Source: Brevibacillus brevis (GTDB lineage: Bacteria; Bacillota; Bacilli; Brevibacillales; Brevibacillaceae). Taken from it: a stretch of 64,000 bases of DNA. Made by a program: the position numbers and the translations under genes. The DNA is taken from NCBI RefSeq assembly GCF_031583145.1, contig NZ_CP134050.1:2741501-2805500 (forward strand). The letters are read 5' to 3'. Shown piece after piece: positions 1 to 8,598 of this stretch. The notes beneath the pieces are model-generated. The model was not told the DNA's origin and ran no database searches. It was given only the letters and a program-made list of their open reading frames with translations. Each line of letters opens with the position of its first letter. Position 1 is the stretch's first letter.

Positions 1-1
1 C

Positions 2-319
2 GTTCCGCAGCAGTCTGGAGATGCCCAAAAGCCGTCGTTGAACATGGACATCAAGGTGGATGGAACGACTGCAGAAGTATCGCTGCTCACCCAAAATTTC
101 CAGTTTGTCGAGGAAAACGGGGACATGAGCCAGCAGCCAGTCTTCGGGCAAGGGCACGCCCATCTGTACCTCGATGGCGAGGCAAAAGGGATGATCTACC
201 ATCCGGAATTCCTCTTGAAAAAGCTGCCCAAAGGCGAGCACGAGCTGCGTGTCGAGCTGAATTACAGCAATCACCTCCCGTACAAAGTGGAGTCGACCCA
301 AAAGTTTGTCGTGAAGTAA
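2..319 (+). CDS. Partial hypothetical protein, C-terminal end
   Basis: The frame is open from the left edge to a TAA at 317-319, so this is the C-terminal part (about 105 residues visible) of a gene that starts outside the window. The visible part is soluble and beta-rich in appearance. It contains a GHAHLYLDGE stretch followed by LPKGEHELRVELNYSNHLPY, a pattern typical of small extracytoplasmic domains that resemble copper-binding or lipoprotein folds. I do not recognise a named family with certainty. A strong terminator follows directly, so it ends its transcription unit. Confidence 0.6.
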   Translation, partial: VPQQSGDAQKPSLNMDIKVDGTTAEVSLLTQNFQFVEENGDMSQQPVFGQGHAHLYLDGEAKGMIYHPEFLLKKLPKGEHELRVELNYSNHLPYKVESTQKFVVK

Positions 320-320
320 A

Positions 321-360
321 AGAAGAGCGTTCCGTTGCGGGGACGCTTTTCTTTTTTTTT
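321..360 (+). terminator. Intrinsic terminator
   Basis: GC-rich stem (AGCGTTCC pairing with GGGGACGCT) followed by CTTTTCTTTTTTTTT. It closes the partial gene at the left edge. Confidence 0.8.
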
Positions 361-490
361 GCAAAAGCACGGTGATCCTCTCTCGATTTGCTTCGGGTAG
401 AGTTTTTTTATGGGGAGAAGGAATATGCTGGATAGAGGAGAATTCCTCTTTGGAAAGCAGAATAGTCTGAATGTTTTGGGGGTGTTTTGC

Positions 491-2149
491 ATGCTGCGCA
501 ACATCACGATTGGGGATTTGTTGGACGAAACAGCCGGACGATATCCAGAGAAAGAAGCGCTCGTCTACCAGGAAAGGGGACTGCGGTACTCGTTTGCCGA
601 GTTCCAGGGGATATGCAACCAGGCAGCAAGGGGGTTCATGTCGCTAGGGATCCAAAAAGGGGAGAATATCGCGATCTGGGCGACCAATGTGCCCGAGTGG
701 GTCATCTCCCAGTACGCGACAGCGAAAATGGGAGCCGTGCTGGTAACGGTGAATACCAGCTACCGGACACATGAGCTCGAATATTTGCTGCGGCAGTCGG
801 AGGCGACGACCTTGCTGCTCATCGATTCGTACCGCGATGCAAACTACCTTGCCATGATCCGCGACATTTGCCCCGAGCTGGACACGGCAAAACCGGGCGA
901 GCTTTGTGCTGAGCGCCTGCCTCACTTGAAGAACGTCATTTACATAGGGGATGAGCGTCAGCCAGGCATGTTTTTGTGGAGCGATTTGCTGAAGCGTTCC
1001 GCCTCGGTCAGCGAGGAGGAGCGGATTGCAAGACAGCGGACGCTCGAGCCCGACGACGTCATCAACATGCAGTACACCTCTGGGACTACGGGCTTCCCCA
1101 AAGGCGTGATGCTTTCACATAACAACATTGTCAACAACGCTGTCAAAGTCGCGGGATGTCAGCGTCTGGGCCCGGAAGACAGGGTGTGCATACCCGTTCC
1201 GTTTTTTCACTGCTTTGGCTGTGTGATGGGGACGTTGGCGTGCGTAGCCACAGGGGCGACAATGGTGCCCGTGACGGCGTTCGATCCGGGTCTCGTGCTT
1301 TCCGTTGTAGAAAAAGAGCGGTGTACGGCCCTGTATGGAGTCCCGACCATGTTTATTGCGGAGCTCAATCACCCGAGCTTCGGAGAACGGGATCTCAGCT
1401 CCTTGCGTACGGGAATCATGGCTGGCTCTCTCTGTCCGACTGAGGTCATGAAAAGCGTGATCGATAAAATGGGAATTCGCGATATTACCATTGCTTATGG
1501 ACAGACGGAGTCATCCCCGGTCATTACCCAGACGGTCCCGGAAGACTCGTTTGAGCGCAAAGTGACGACAGTCGGACGAGTGCATGAAGGCGTCGAGGCG
1601 AAAGTCATTGATCCTGTGACAGGTGATACCTTGCCGCCCGGTGTCCAGGGAGAGCTATGCACGCGAGGCTACCTCGTCATGAAAGGCTACTACAATATGC
1701 CGGAGCAGACGGCCAAGGCCATCGACTCGGACGGATGGCTGCATACCGGCGATCTCGCTACCGTGGATGAGGAGGGGTATTTCCGGATCACGGGAAGGCT
1801 CAAGGACATGATTATCCGCGGCGGTGAAAATATTTATCCGCGCGAGGTCGAGGAGTTTTTGTACACGCATCCGAAAATTTTGGACGTCCAAATCGTCGGG
1901 GTCCCGGATCCGCTGTACGGCGAGCAGGTGCTGGCATGCATCCGCGTCAGACCGGGGGAAGCATTGACAGAAGAAGAAGTGCTCCGTTACTGCGAGGGAA
2001 AGATCGCACGATTCAAAATACCGAAGTACATCCGGTTCATGGACGAATACCCGATGACCGCCTCCGGAAAAATCCAAAAGTTCAAACTGCGCGAGCAAGC
2101 AATCCACGACTTGGGTCTGCAGGCGGCGAGCGATACGGAAACTGCGTAA
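491..2149 (+). CDS. Fatty acyl-CoA synthetase (AMP-binding, YngI-like)
   Basis: 552-residue member of the ANL adenylating superfamily that activates a carboxylic (probably medium- or long-chain fatty) acid to acyl-AMP and then acyl-CoA. The P-loop-like motif [12 protein letters not shown] lies near residue 195. The [12 protein letters not shown] motif, the WLHTGDL hinge motif, and [20 protein letters not shown] leading to the catalytic lysine region [15 protein letters not shown] follow in the expected order. Length and motif spacing match Bacillus YngI-type enzymes. The ATG at 491 is preferred to the in-frame ATG at 410 because a GGGGGTG ribosome binding site precedes it and homology begins there. 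It is monocistronic, with terminators on both sides. The exact chain length cannot be read from sequence. Confidence 0.9.
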   Translation: MLRNITIGDLLDETAGRYPEKEALVYQERGLRYSFAEFQGICNQAARGFMSLGIQKGENIAIWATNVPEWVISQYATAKMGAVLVTVNTSYRTHELEYLLRQSEATTLLLIDSYRDANYLAMIRDICPELDTAKPGELCAERLPHLKNVIYIGDERQPGMFLWSDLLKRSASVSEEERIARQRTLEPDDVINMQYTSGTTGFPKGVMLSHNNIVNNAVKVAGCQRLGPEDRVCIPVPFFHCFGCVMGTLACVATGATMVPVTAFDPGLVLSVVEKERCTALYGVPTMFIAELNHPSFGERDLSSLRTGIMAGSLCPTEVMKSVIDKMGIRDITIAYGQTESSPVITQTVPEDSFERKVTTVGRVHEGVEAKVIDPVTGDTLPPGVQGELCTRGYLVMKGYYNMPEQTAKAIDSDGWLHTGDLATVDEEGYFRITGRLKDMIIRGGENIYPREVEEFLYTHPKILDVQIVGVPDPLYGEQVLACIRVRPGEALTEEEVLRYCEGKIARFKIPKYIRFMDEYPMTASGKIQKFKLREQAIHDLGLQAASDTETA

Positions 2150-2158
2150 ACACCCAAG

Positions 2159-2186
2159 ACGCCGGGAACTTTTCTCGGCGTTTTTT
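2159..2186 (+). terminator. Intrinsic terminator of acyl-CoA synthetase gene
   Basis: ACGCCG/CGGCGT stem with a short loop followed by six T residues, directly after the TAA at 2147-2149. Confidence 0.85.
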
Positions 2187-2303
2187 GGCATGGGCATCAG
2201 GAAGCAGCTTTTCACCTCTTTCGCATAGTCCTGCAGGGGTGGTATTCTTCGTCTGCCGCACTCTCTCTCAGGTAATTTTGGAAAACACTGTGAACGACCG
2301 CTC

Positions 2304-2332
2304 TTTACATTCGGGCATGTCTCCTCTATGAT
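2304..2332 (+). promoter_or_regulatory. Candidate sigma-A promoter for GNAT gene
   Basis: TTTACA (2304-2309) and TATGAT (2327-2332) are separated by 17 bp, about 30 bp upstream of the GTG start of the acetyltransferase. Confidence 0.5.
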
Positions 2333-2365
2333 GGGTGGGAAATAGGGTGAGAGGGGCAGCAGAGA

Positions 2366-2872
2366 GTGGATATCAGAAAATTGGGACCGGAGGATGCGGA
2401 AGCATTTGCCGCGGTCAGGCTCGAGGCGTTAAAAAACGATCCAGACGCTTTTGGATCGACTTATGGATATGAGAAAAACCGCCCGATGGAGGAATGGCGT
2501 GCCAGACTCTCGCCTGCAAACGAAGGGGAGAACGGATATTTCGGTGCTTTTGCCGATGGTGAAATCGTCGGGACGATTGGTTACTTCCGGCATAAAGGGA
2601 CAAAAGCACGGCACAAGGCGGCGATCGTTTCCATGTATGTGCGCCAGGATCACCGGGGTACGGGCATGGCGGCCGGATTGATGCAGGCCGCGCTAGAGTA
2701 CTTGAAGGGGCTGGGGGATATAGACCAGGTGCAGCTTGCCGTCGTCAGCTCCAACCCGGCTGCCGTACGCTTCTACGAAAAGATGGGCTTTCAGGTGTAC
2801 GGACAGGAAAAACGGGCGCTGAAGGCAGGAGACCGCTTTTTCGACGAGACGCACATGTACCTGCTGTTGTAA
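2366..2872 (+). CDS. GNAT family N-acetyltransferase
   Basis: 168-residue protein with a single GNAT domain. The acetyl-CoA-binding motif A is visible as VSMYVRQDHRGTGMAAGLM (residues about 88-107). The C-terminal SSNPAAVRFYEKMGFQVYG motif (about 128-146) is the usual B-region. It transfers an acetyl group to an unknown amine or protein substrate. The N-terminal IRKLGPEDAEAFAAVRLEAL is typical of the RimI-like group. The GTG start is chosen because an AGAGGGG element lies just upstream and the domain begins there. It stands alone between its own promoter and the convergent leuCD terminator. Confidence 0.85.
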   Translation: MDIRKLGPEDAEAFAAVRLEALKNDPDAFGSTYGYEKNRPMEEWRARLSPANEGENGYFGAFADGEIVGTIGYFRHKGTKARHKAAIVSMYVRQDHRGTGMAAGLMQAALEYLKGLGDIDQVQLAVVSSNPAAVRFYEKMGFQVYGQEKRALKAGDRFFDETHMYLLL

Positions 2873-2930
2873 AAAAAGCTCTGGCAATGCCCGGTATCGA
2901 AGTTTATCCCGATTGATCTGCATGGAATCA

Positions 2931-2962
2931 GAAAAGCGAAGGCATGATTTCCATGCCTTCGC
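2931..2962 (-). terminator. Intrinsic terminator of leuCD
   Basis: Perfect 11-bp stem (GCGAAGGCATG/CATGCCTTCGC, loop of 5). Read on the minus strand it is followed by TTTTC, about 40 bp beyond the leuD stop. Confidence 0.75.
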
Positions 2963-3003
2963 CTCTGTTTGGAAATGGGATATGCTTTACCAAAGGCTGC
3001 CGA

Positions 3004-3588
3004 TTAGCGGCTTGCCTCGTATGCCGCGATTTTGTCTTCATATTGCAGGGTAATGCCGATATCGTCCAGGCCGTTCAGCAAGCAATAGCGGCGGTAGGAG
3101 TCTACCTCGAACGGGTAGGAGAGTCCTTCGCTGTCTTTTACGACCTGCTCCTGCAGATCGATCGTCAGCTGGTAGCCTTCCCGGCTCTCTGCCCGCTTGA
3201 ACAGTTCATCGACTTGCTCTTCGCTCAGCTTGATGGGCAAAAAGCCGTTTTTGAAGCAGTTGTTGTAAAAGATGTCCGCAAAAGACGGAGCGATGACCGC
3301 GCGGAAGCCGTAATCCGTCAGAGCCCAAGGGGCGTGCTCGCGGGAGGAGCCGCAGCCGAAGTTGTTTCGGGCGAGCAGAATGGTCGAATCCTTGTAGGCC
3401 GGTGTATTCAGAACGAACGAATCAATCGGAGTGCCGTCGACGTTGAAGCGCCACTCGTAGAAGAGGAATTGGCCAAAGCCGCTGCGCTCGATGCGCTTCA
3501 GGAATTGTTTCGGGATGATCGCGTCTGTATCTACGTTTACACGGTCGAGCGGGGCTACGAGACCGGTATGGACAACAAATGGGTTCAT
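3004..3588 (-). CDS. leuD: 3-isopropylmalate dehydratase small subunit
   Basis: 194-residue aconitase-family swivel domain. With LeuC it isomerises 2-isopropylmalate to 3-isopropylmalate in leucine biosynthesis. Diagnostic stretches are [15 protein letters not shown] near the N terminus, [19 protein letters not shown], and [13 protein letters not shown]. Length is normal for the family. The ATG overlaps the leuC stop as ATGA, and GGAGGT lies 7 nt upstream inside leuC, so the two subunits are translationally coupled. No leuA or leuB is adjacent, so this is a detached leuCD pair. Confidence 0.97.
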   Translation of the reverse strand: MNPFVVHTGLVAPLDRVNVDTDAIIPKQFLKRIERSGFGQFLFYEWRFNVDGTPIDSFVLNTPAYKDSTILLARNNFGCGSSREHAPWALTDYGFRAVIAPSFADIFYNNCFKNGFLPIKLSEEQVDELFKRAESREGYQLTIDLQEQVVKDSEGLSYPFEVDSYRRYCLLNGLDDIGITLQYEDKIAAYEASR

Positions 3589-5015
3589 TGGAATACCTCC
3601 TTGCTCACGTTCTCATTTTTCCATTCGCGCACGTCTACAAAGTGACCGGCGATGGCTGCTGCGGCTGCCATTTCAGGGCTGACCAGGTGTGTGCGTCCGC
3701 CGCGTCCTTGACGGCCTTCGAAGTTGCGGTTGGAAGTGGATGCGCAGCGCTCGCCTTCCGACAGGATATCCGGGTTCATCGCCAGGCACATCGAGCATCC
3801 GGATTCGCGCCAGTCAAAACCGGCTTCCTGAAAGATGAGGTGCAAGCCTTCTTGCTCAGCGAGCTGTTTCACGGCTTGGGAGCCGGGAACCACCATCGCG
3901 TGTACGTGAGGGGAGACCTTGCGACCTTTGGCTACCGCCGCAGCAGCGCGGAGGTCTTCGATGCGGCCGTTCGTACAGGAACCGATGAACACGCGGTCGA
4001 TTTTGATCTCACTCATCGGTGTGCCAGGCGTCAGCCCCATATAGGCGAGGGCGTCTTGAGCGGCCTTGCGCTGCGATACCGTCTCGAAGGATTCCGGATC
4101 CGGCACGACGCTGTTGATGTTCGTACCCATGCCAGGGCTGGTGCCCCAAGTGACCTGCGGAGCAATCTCGGACGCATCGATTTCCACGACCGTGTCGTAC
4201 TGGGCACCTTCGTCCGTGCACAGCTGCTTCCAAGCTTCCACGGCAGCCAGGAAGTCTTCGCCTTGAGGAGCGTAGCGCTTTCCTTTCAAGTAGTCAAACG
4301 TCGTTTGGTCAGGAGCGATCAGTCCGGCACGCGCGCCGCCTTCGATCGTCATGTTGCAGACGGTCATGCGCTCTTCCATCGTCAGCTTGCGAATGGCAGC
4401 GCCTGTATACTCAATGACGTATCCGGTAGCAAAATCAGTGCCGTACTTTGCGATAATGGCCAAAATTAAGTCTTTTGCGGTTACGCCAAATGGCAGATCG
4501 CCGTTCACGCGTACTTCCATCGTTTTCGGCTTGGATTGCTGCAAGCATTGGGTCGCCAGTACGTGCTCCACTTCGCTCGTCCCGATCCCGAAAGCGAGGG
4601 CTCCGAATGCACCGTGCGTGGAGGTGTGGCTGTCGCCGCAGACGATCGTCTTGCCAGGGAGGGTCAAACCGAGCTCAGGCCCGATGACGTGAACGATCCC
4701 TTGGTCAGGGCTGTTGAGATCGGCCAGGGTAATGCCGAACTCTTTGCAGTTTTCAGTCAACGTTTCCATCTGCTGACGGGAGATCGGATCTTTTACGTTG
4801 AAGCGGTCAGCGGTTGGAACGTTGTGGTCCATCGTAGCGAATGTCAGCTCCGGGCGGCGCACTTTGCGGCCTGCCAAGCGGAGTCCTTCAAACGCTTGCG
4901 GGGAGGTTACTTCATGAACCAGATGCAGATCAATGTACAGCAGGCTTGGTTTGCCCGGTTCCTCGTGAATCACGTGATTGTCCCAAATTTTTTCAAACAT
5001 GGTGCGAGCTTTCAT
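3585..5015 (-). CDS. leuC: 3-isopropylmalate dehydratase large subunit
   Basis: 476-residue [4Fe-4S] aconitase-family subunit. Cluster ligands are visible as the cysteine in FIGSCTNGR and the CxxC in ESGCSMCL. Substrate-site motifs include DHNVPTADR and [21 protein letters not shown]. The N terminus [15 protein letters not shown] and the GGAGGA ribosome binding site fix the start at 5015 rather than the longer in-frame ATG at 5081. The gene is divergent from a LysR-type regulator across a 115-bp intergenic region, and ATGA-coupled to leuD downstream. Control by the neighbouring LysR protein is inferred from position. Confidence 0.97.
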   Translation of the reverse strand: MKARTMFEKIWDNHVIHEEPGKPSLLYIDLHLVHEVTSPQAFEGLRLAGRKVRRPELTFATMDHNVPTADRFNVKDPISRQQMETLTENCKEFGITLADLNSPDQGIVHVIGPELGLTLPGKTIVCGDSHTSTHGAFGALAFGIGTSEVEHVLATQCLQQSKPKTMEVRVNGDLPFGVTAKDLILAIIAKYGTDFATGYVIEYTGAAIRKLTMEERMTVCNMTIEGGARAGLIAPDQTTFDYLKGKRYAPQGEDFLAAVEAWKQLCTDEGAQYDTVVEIDASEIAPQVTWGTSPGMGTNINSVVPDPESFETVSQRKAAQDALAYMGLTPGTPMSEIKIDRVFIGSCTNGRIEDLRAAAAVAKGRKVSPHVHAMVVPGSQAVKQLAEQEGLHLIFQEAGFDWRESGCSMCLAMNPDILSEGERCASTSNRNFEGRQGRGGRTHLVSPEMAAAAAIAGHFVDVREWKNENVSKEVFQ

Positions 5016-5084
5016 ATGAATGATTCCTCCTTCGTGCGAAACTCTTACCAAGGTTGTATCATGGCAAAGAAAATAGTTCAAAGA

Positions 5085-5096
5085 TATAATTATTAT
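5085..5096. promoter_or_regulatory. Divergent leuC/lysR control region with palindrome
   Basis: The palindrome ATAAT-T-ATTAT (5086-5096) overlaps a TATAAT (5085-5090) pointing towards the LysR gene. On the opposite strand TTGAAC and an extended TGATACAAC can serve leuC. LysR proteins commonly bind AT-rich dyads in such divergent regions. The site assignment is inference. Confidence 0.4.
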
Positions 5097-5130
5097 GAGA
5101 AGGATAGTTTTTGCCTATCAGGAGGTTTTT

Positions 5131-6018
5131 ATGGAGTTACGACAAGTTCGCTATGTGCTCGCCGTCGCGGAAGAACGCAGTTTTTCCCGCGCAGCAAACC
5201 GATTGCATCTGGCTCAGCCCTCGCTTAGCCAACAGATCGCCAAACTGGAAAAATTGCTCGGAGTGAGCTTGTTTCATCGATTGCCGCAGCATGTAGAATT
5301 GACGGATGCAGGCCAACGATTCGTCCAGGTGGCGCAGACGCTTGTGGACATGTCGGAAGGACTGGAGCGCGAGATGCGGGCGTACGCAGTAGGGGAGAGC
5401 GGAAAGCTGCTCGTAGGCAGCCTGCCCATAACCGGTGCGTACGTATTGCCCCGGGTGATTTCGACCTTCACCAAGCAATTTCCGGGGGTCGAACTCCAAC
5501 TGATGGAGGATACCTCCAGCCATTTGGAGCAGCTGCTTGTCCGTGGGAAAATTGACGTCAGCTTGCTGACCATGCCGATCAGTGATCCGTCTCTGGAAAT
5601 CATACCGGCGATCAACGAAGACATTTATTTGGCGCTTCCGCAGCAGCATCCTCTGGCGGATCGGGAAGAGATCGATCTCGCCGAGGTAGCGGATCAACCG
5701 TTTATTTTGCTGAAGGAAGGGCAAGGCTTTCGGACCATTTCGCTGCGGCTTTGTGAACAGGCGGGGTTTCGACCGCGGATCGTATTCGAGAGCAGCAATA
5801 TTCAAACGGTGCAATCGCTGGTAGCTGCCGGCATGGGCCTTTCCTTCGCGCCGAAAATGATTGCGCTTGCGCCGGGGACAGTTGATCCTCCCGTCTATGT
5901 ACGTCTGACATCCAAGCCGTATCGCACGCTGGTCGTCGCCTATCGCAAGGACAGGCCGTTGTCCCGCCCTGGCGAGGCATTTGTCCAGTCTCTCGTCGAG
6001 CAGGGCGGGCATATTTGA
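5131..6018 (+). CDS. LysR family transcriptional regulator
   Basis: 295-residue LTTR. The N-terminal winged helix-turn-helix is textbook (MELRQVRYVLAVAEERSFSR, AANRLHLAQPSLSQQIAKLE, LLGVSLFHR). It is followed by a linker helix and a two-lobed periplasmic-binding-like effector domain (about 90-295). The GGAGG ribosome binding site lies 5 nt before the ATG at 5131, so the longer in-frame start at 5095 is rejected. It is transcribed away from leuCD and probably regulates it. The effector could be a leucine-pathway intermediate or citrate-like acid, but the sequence does not say which. A terminator shared with the convergent sortase gene follows. Confidence 0.92.
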   Translation: MELRQVRYVLAVAEERSFSRAANRLHLAQPSLSQQIAKLEKLLGVSLFHRLPQHVELTDAGQRFVQVAQTLVDMSEGLEREMRAYAVGESGKLLVGSLPITGAYVLPRVISTFTKQFPGVELQLMEDTSSHLEQLLVRGKIDVSLLTMPISDPSLEIIPAINEDIYLALPQQHPLADREEIDLAEVADQPFILLKEGQGFRTISLRLCEQAGFRPRIVFESSNIQTVQSLVAAGMGLSFAPKMIALAPGTVDPPVYVRLTSKPYRTLVVAYRKDRPLSRPGEAFVQSLVEQGGHI

Positions 6019-6029
6019 TACAAGTCAGT

Positions 6030-6072
6030 AAACAACCCAGTTCTCCCGTTGATGGAAAGCTGGGTTGTTTTC
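6030..6072. terminator. Intrinsic terminator between convergent genes
   Basis: AACAACCCAG/CTGGGTTGTT stem with TTTTCC after it on the plus strand. It can act on both the LysR gene and the convergent sortase gene. Confidence 0.75.
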
Positions 6073-6076
6073 CTTT

Positions 6077-6754
6077 TCACTGCACGAGCTCGGAAAAGAC
6101 GACCAGGCGCTTGGCGTGCTCCTGCTTCTTCTTGTTGAATCTCCCGGCACAAGTGATGAGGTTCAGATGGGATTGATCGGAATCGCCAAATATTTGTTCG
6201 ATGGGTGCCTGATCTGCGGGAAAGCTCTCCACTTTCGTGACTTCGAACGTGAGAGTCTTTCCGCTTTCATCACGTACGAGTACGTGGTCTCCGGGCTGGA
6301 GCTTGCGAAGGTGGTAAAAGACCGCAGGGCCTGTGTAATGGTCGAAGTGTCCGGCAATGACAGCGCTGCCTCTCATTCCCGGCTTGGTCCAGGGAGCGAG
6401 AATGCCTACGCGGTCAAATGCTTTGGGGACGTCCATCTGTCCATTCGGAAGCACGCCAACGGGTTCCACAACCGTTTCGAGGTGAATAGCGGGGATGTTC
6501 AGCCACTTCGGCATGATTCCGCTCGCGAGCGGTCTCGCCGTTGGCCGCTTTGCTTGCAAAAACGGACCGTATAGCAGGTGAGGGCCGTATGCGATCGTCC
6601 TGACGGCTGAGTCCTCGTTTTGCTTGGCGGATTTTTCTTCAGGCAACGCTTCTTGCCGAATCGGACTGACGTCAGAAGAAGGCAGGTTCGCCTGCTGCCC
6701 GCAGCCTGTGGCAGCCAGGCAGAGCAAGGCGGCAATCAGTATTAATTTCTTCAC
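6077..6754 (-). CDS. Class F sortase with lipoprotein signal
   Basis: 225-residue extracytoplasmic transpeptidase. The catalytic His136 sits in VIAGHFDHY, the nucleophile Cys202 in LNLITCAGRF, and the active-site Arg216 in AKRLVV; this arrangement and GHFD are typical of class F sortases. Unlike most sortases it carries no plain transmembrane anchor. It starts with a lipoprotein signal peptide ending in the lipobox LAATGC (Cys18). The GTG start at 6754 follows GGAGGTG. It lies 57 bp downstream of, and co-directional with, a tiny secreted protein ending in an MPKTG motif, which is its likely partner or substrate (inference). Confidence 0.9.
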   Translation of the reverse strand: MKKLILIAALLCLAATGCGQQANLPSSDVSPIRQEALPEEKSAKQNEDSAVRTIAYGPHLLYGPFLQAKRPTARPLASGIMPKWLNIPAIHLETVVEPVGVLPNGQMDVPKAFDRVGILAPWTKPGMRGSAVIAGHFDHYTGPAVFYHLRKLQPGDHVLVRDESGKTLTFEVTKVESFPADQAPIEQIFGDSDQSHLNLITCAGRFNKKKQEHAKRLVVFSELVQ

Positions 6755-6811
6755 CTTGGCACCTCCACTCGAAGAACACGGCAAAAGAGAAAAGAGGGAA
6801 AGAATCCCTCT

Positions 6812-7042
6812 TTATTCGCTTGCCCCGCCCATGCCGGTTTTCGGCATTGCTTTGATGTGAACGCCTTTTTTAGCGGCTTTTGTATGCAGTTTGTGGGCTT
6901 TTTGGGTGGCCTTTGTCTTCATGTGATGAGCCTTGGTTTGGATCTTGTGATGCTTTTTCCCGTCGTCATGAGTAGCTGCGGACACAGGGAGAGCGGAGCA
7001 AACGAAGCAAACAGCCAGAGCCAAAGCAGCAATCTTCTTCAT
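6812..7042 (-). CDS. Small secreted His/Lys-rich protein with C-terminal MPKTG
   Basis: 76-residue protein. It has a Sec signal peptide (MKKIAALALAVCFVCSALPV, then SAA), a short mature region extremely rich in Lys and His, and a sortase-like pentapeptide MPKTG at 66-70. Only six residues (MGGASE) follow, so there is no hydrophobic or basic tail of a classical cell-wall sorting signal. It sits immediately upstream of a class F sortase in the same direction, so it is probably co-transcribed. No family name is recognised. It may be a secreted sortase substrate or an acid- or metal-binding peptide. The start at 7042 is chosen for the signal peptide; the longer frame to 7078 adds an unlikely polar lead. 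Confidence 0.7.
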   Translation of the reverse strand: MKKIAALALAVCFVCSALPVSAATHDDGKKHHKIQTKAHHMKTKATQKAHKLHTKAAKKGVHIKAMPKTGMGGASE

Positions 7043-7252
7043 GATGTCACCATCCTGTTTGTATTGGTCTTGCATCATGTAGAATGTCCTTCTTTGGTTG
7101 CGCTCTTACTGGGAAATTCAGAAGAAATGGGCGGCATAGACAAGGTGCCCAGCTCTTGGGAAAAGGGGACGAGACTCGCCGACACTTCTGATTGCACATC
7201 AGCGTCACGGTTGTGATACACTAATCCCAAAGCATTGTGGGAGGGAACATAC

Positions 7253-7600
7253 ATGAAAGAAGTAAAAACCGAAGCAGAATTCGAACAAGCCATTTCCGGA
7301 ACCAAACCGGTTGTCGTCAAATTTTTCACAGACTGGTGCCCGGATTGCCACCGGATCGATCCGTTCATGCCGGCGGTGGAGGAAAAATACAAAGCGGACC
7401 TGGACATGATTTCCGTGAACCGCGATACGCTTCCGGAGCTGTCCGAAAAGCTGGACGTCTTTGGCATTCCCAGCTTCATCGCTTTTCAACAAGGCAAGGA
7501 ACTGGTGAGGTTCGTCAGCAAGCTGGGCAAAAGCCGTGAAGAAATCGAGCATTTCCTCGACCGCGCCATTCAGGTGGGAAAAGGGTTGGAGCAAGCCTAA
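7253..7600 (+). CDS. Thioredoxin family protein
   Basis: 115-residue cytoplasmic thioredoxin fold with active site WCPDCHR (about residues 28-34) and the conserved cis-proline segment [15 protein letters not shown]. It probably serves as a disulfide reductase of the YtpP/YdbP type rather than main TrxA, because WCGPC is replaced by WCPDC. GGGAGGG precedes the ATG at 7253. A gene for an RluA-family pseudouridine synthase starts about 35 bp after the stop, so the two are likely co-transcribed. An extended -10 (TGATACACT) lies about 35 bp upstream of the start. Confidence 0.88.
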   Translation: MKEVKTEAEFEQAISGTKPVVVKFFTDWCPDCHRIDPFMPAVEEKYKADLDMISVNRDTLPELSEKLDVFGIPSFIAFQQGKELVRFVSKLGKSREEIEHFLDRAIQVGKGLEQA

Positions 7601-7634
7601 ACGCTTCGAGGACATGCAAGGAGATATGCCGTAC

Positions 7635-8558
7635 ATGCAAGCCATGAAAAAAGAGGGGGAATGGCTCGTTGCGCAGCTCGCTGCTGCAGATGCGGACATT
7701 CCCATTGGGAACCTGCTGAGAGAGGGATGGAGACTGCCTAAAAAGCAGGTCCATCTTTTGTTTCAGCAGAAAGAAGTGCAGATCGACGGACAGCCAGTAC
7801 CGCAGCACGCAAAAGGCCGTGAGGGTCAGGAAATTCGCCTGCGGCTGCTTGCCCCGGAGCCATATGGAGTAGAGCCTGTGTTTGAGCCGATGGAGGTTTT
7901 GTACGAGGACGATCATCTGCTGATCGTGGACAAACCGGCAAAAGTACTTGTCCATCCGACCGAACCGTCGCATGAACGGACGCTGGATCACATGGTGGCG
8001 GGTCATTTGATGCGCTCTGGCATCCAAGCGAAGGTCCGGCACGTACATCGGCTGGATCAGGACACTTCGGGATTGGTATTGTACGCCAAGCATGCGTGGG
8101 CGTCGGCCATTCTCGATGAAATGCTGCGGGAGCGAAAGATCAAGCGCTCGTATGTGGCGTTCGTCCATGGCCACCTGAAGGGCAGTGGAACGATCCGGGA
8201 GCCGATCGGCAGAGACCGCAACCATCCGACGCGCAGAAGGGTAAGTCCGCGCGGGGAGAAGGCCGTGACCCATTACGACCTGCGTCAGAGGTTCCCAGGG
8301 GGCAGTCAGGTAGCATGCCGGCTGGAGACAGGGCGCACGCATCAAATTCGCGTCCATCTCAGCCATATCGGACATCCTCTCATGGGAGACATCCTCTATG
8401 GAGGAAAAGCCTCTCTGATCGATCGTCAGGCGCTTCACGCCGAAGTGCTGCGATTTGAACACCCGTTTGGCGGGCAAATGATCGAGGTGCGCGCGGCGAT
8501 GCCAAATGATCTGAAGGAACTGGAAAAGCGGCTGCAGGAAGCGCCAACGCGCCGATAA
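7635..8558 (+). CDS. RluA-family pseudouridine synthase
   Basis: About 307 residues. It isomerises specific uridines to pseudouridine in rRNA or tRNA. The catalytic motif HRLDQDTSGLVLYAKH with its nucleophilic Asp is clear, as are the later motifs GRTHQIRVHLSHIGHPLMGD and YGG. An N-terminal S4-like segment (LLREGWRLPKKQVHLLFQQKEVQIDG) precedes the catalytic domain, as in RluD/YhcT proteins. The start is uncertain: AAGGAG at 7618-7623 best fits the ATG at 7635, but ATGs at 7614, 7626 and 7644 are possible. The target uridine cannot be predicted. It lies between thioredoxin and YheC/D genes in one direction. Confidence 0.9.
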   Translation: MQAMKKEGEWLVAQLAAADADIPIGNLLREGWRLPKKQVHLLFQQKEVQIDGQPVPQHAKGREGQEIRLRLLAPEPYGVEPVFEPMEVLYEDDHLLIVDKPAKVLVHPTEPSHERTLDHMVAGHLMRSGIQAKVRHVHRLDQDTSGLVLYAKHAWASAILDEMLRERKIKRSYVAFVHGHLKGSGTIREPIGRDRNHPTRRRVSPRGEKAVTHYDLRQRFPGGSQVACRLETGRTHQIRVHLSHIGHPLMGDILYGGKASLIDRQALHAEVLRFEHPFGGQMIEVRAAMPNDLKELEKRLQEAPTRR

Positions 8559-8598
8559 ATGAATAAACTGCCAGGGAAGAATCGAGAGGGGTGGCAAG

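Noticed and set aside
1655..2215. Minus-strand frame of 186 codons at the end of the acyl-CoA synthetase gene
   Set aside because: Antisense shadow that runs through the terminator hairpin; no start signal or family features.
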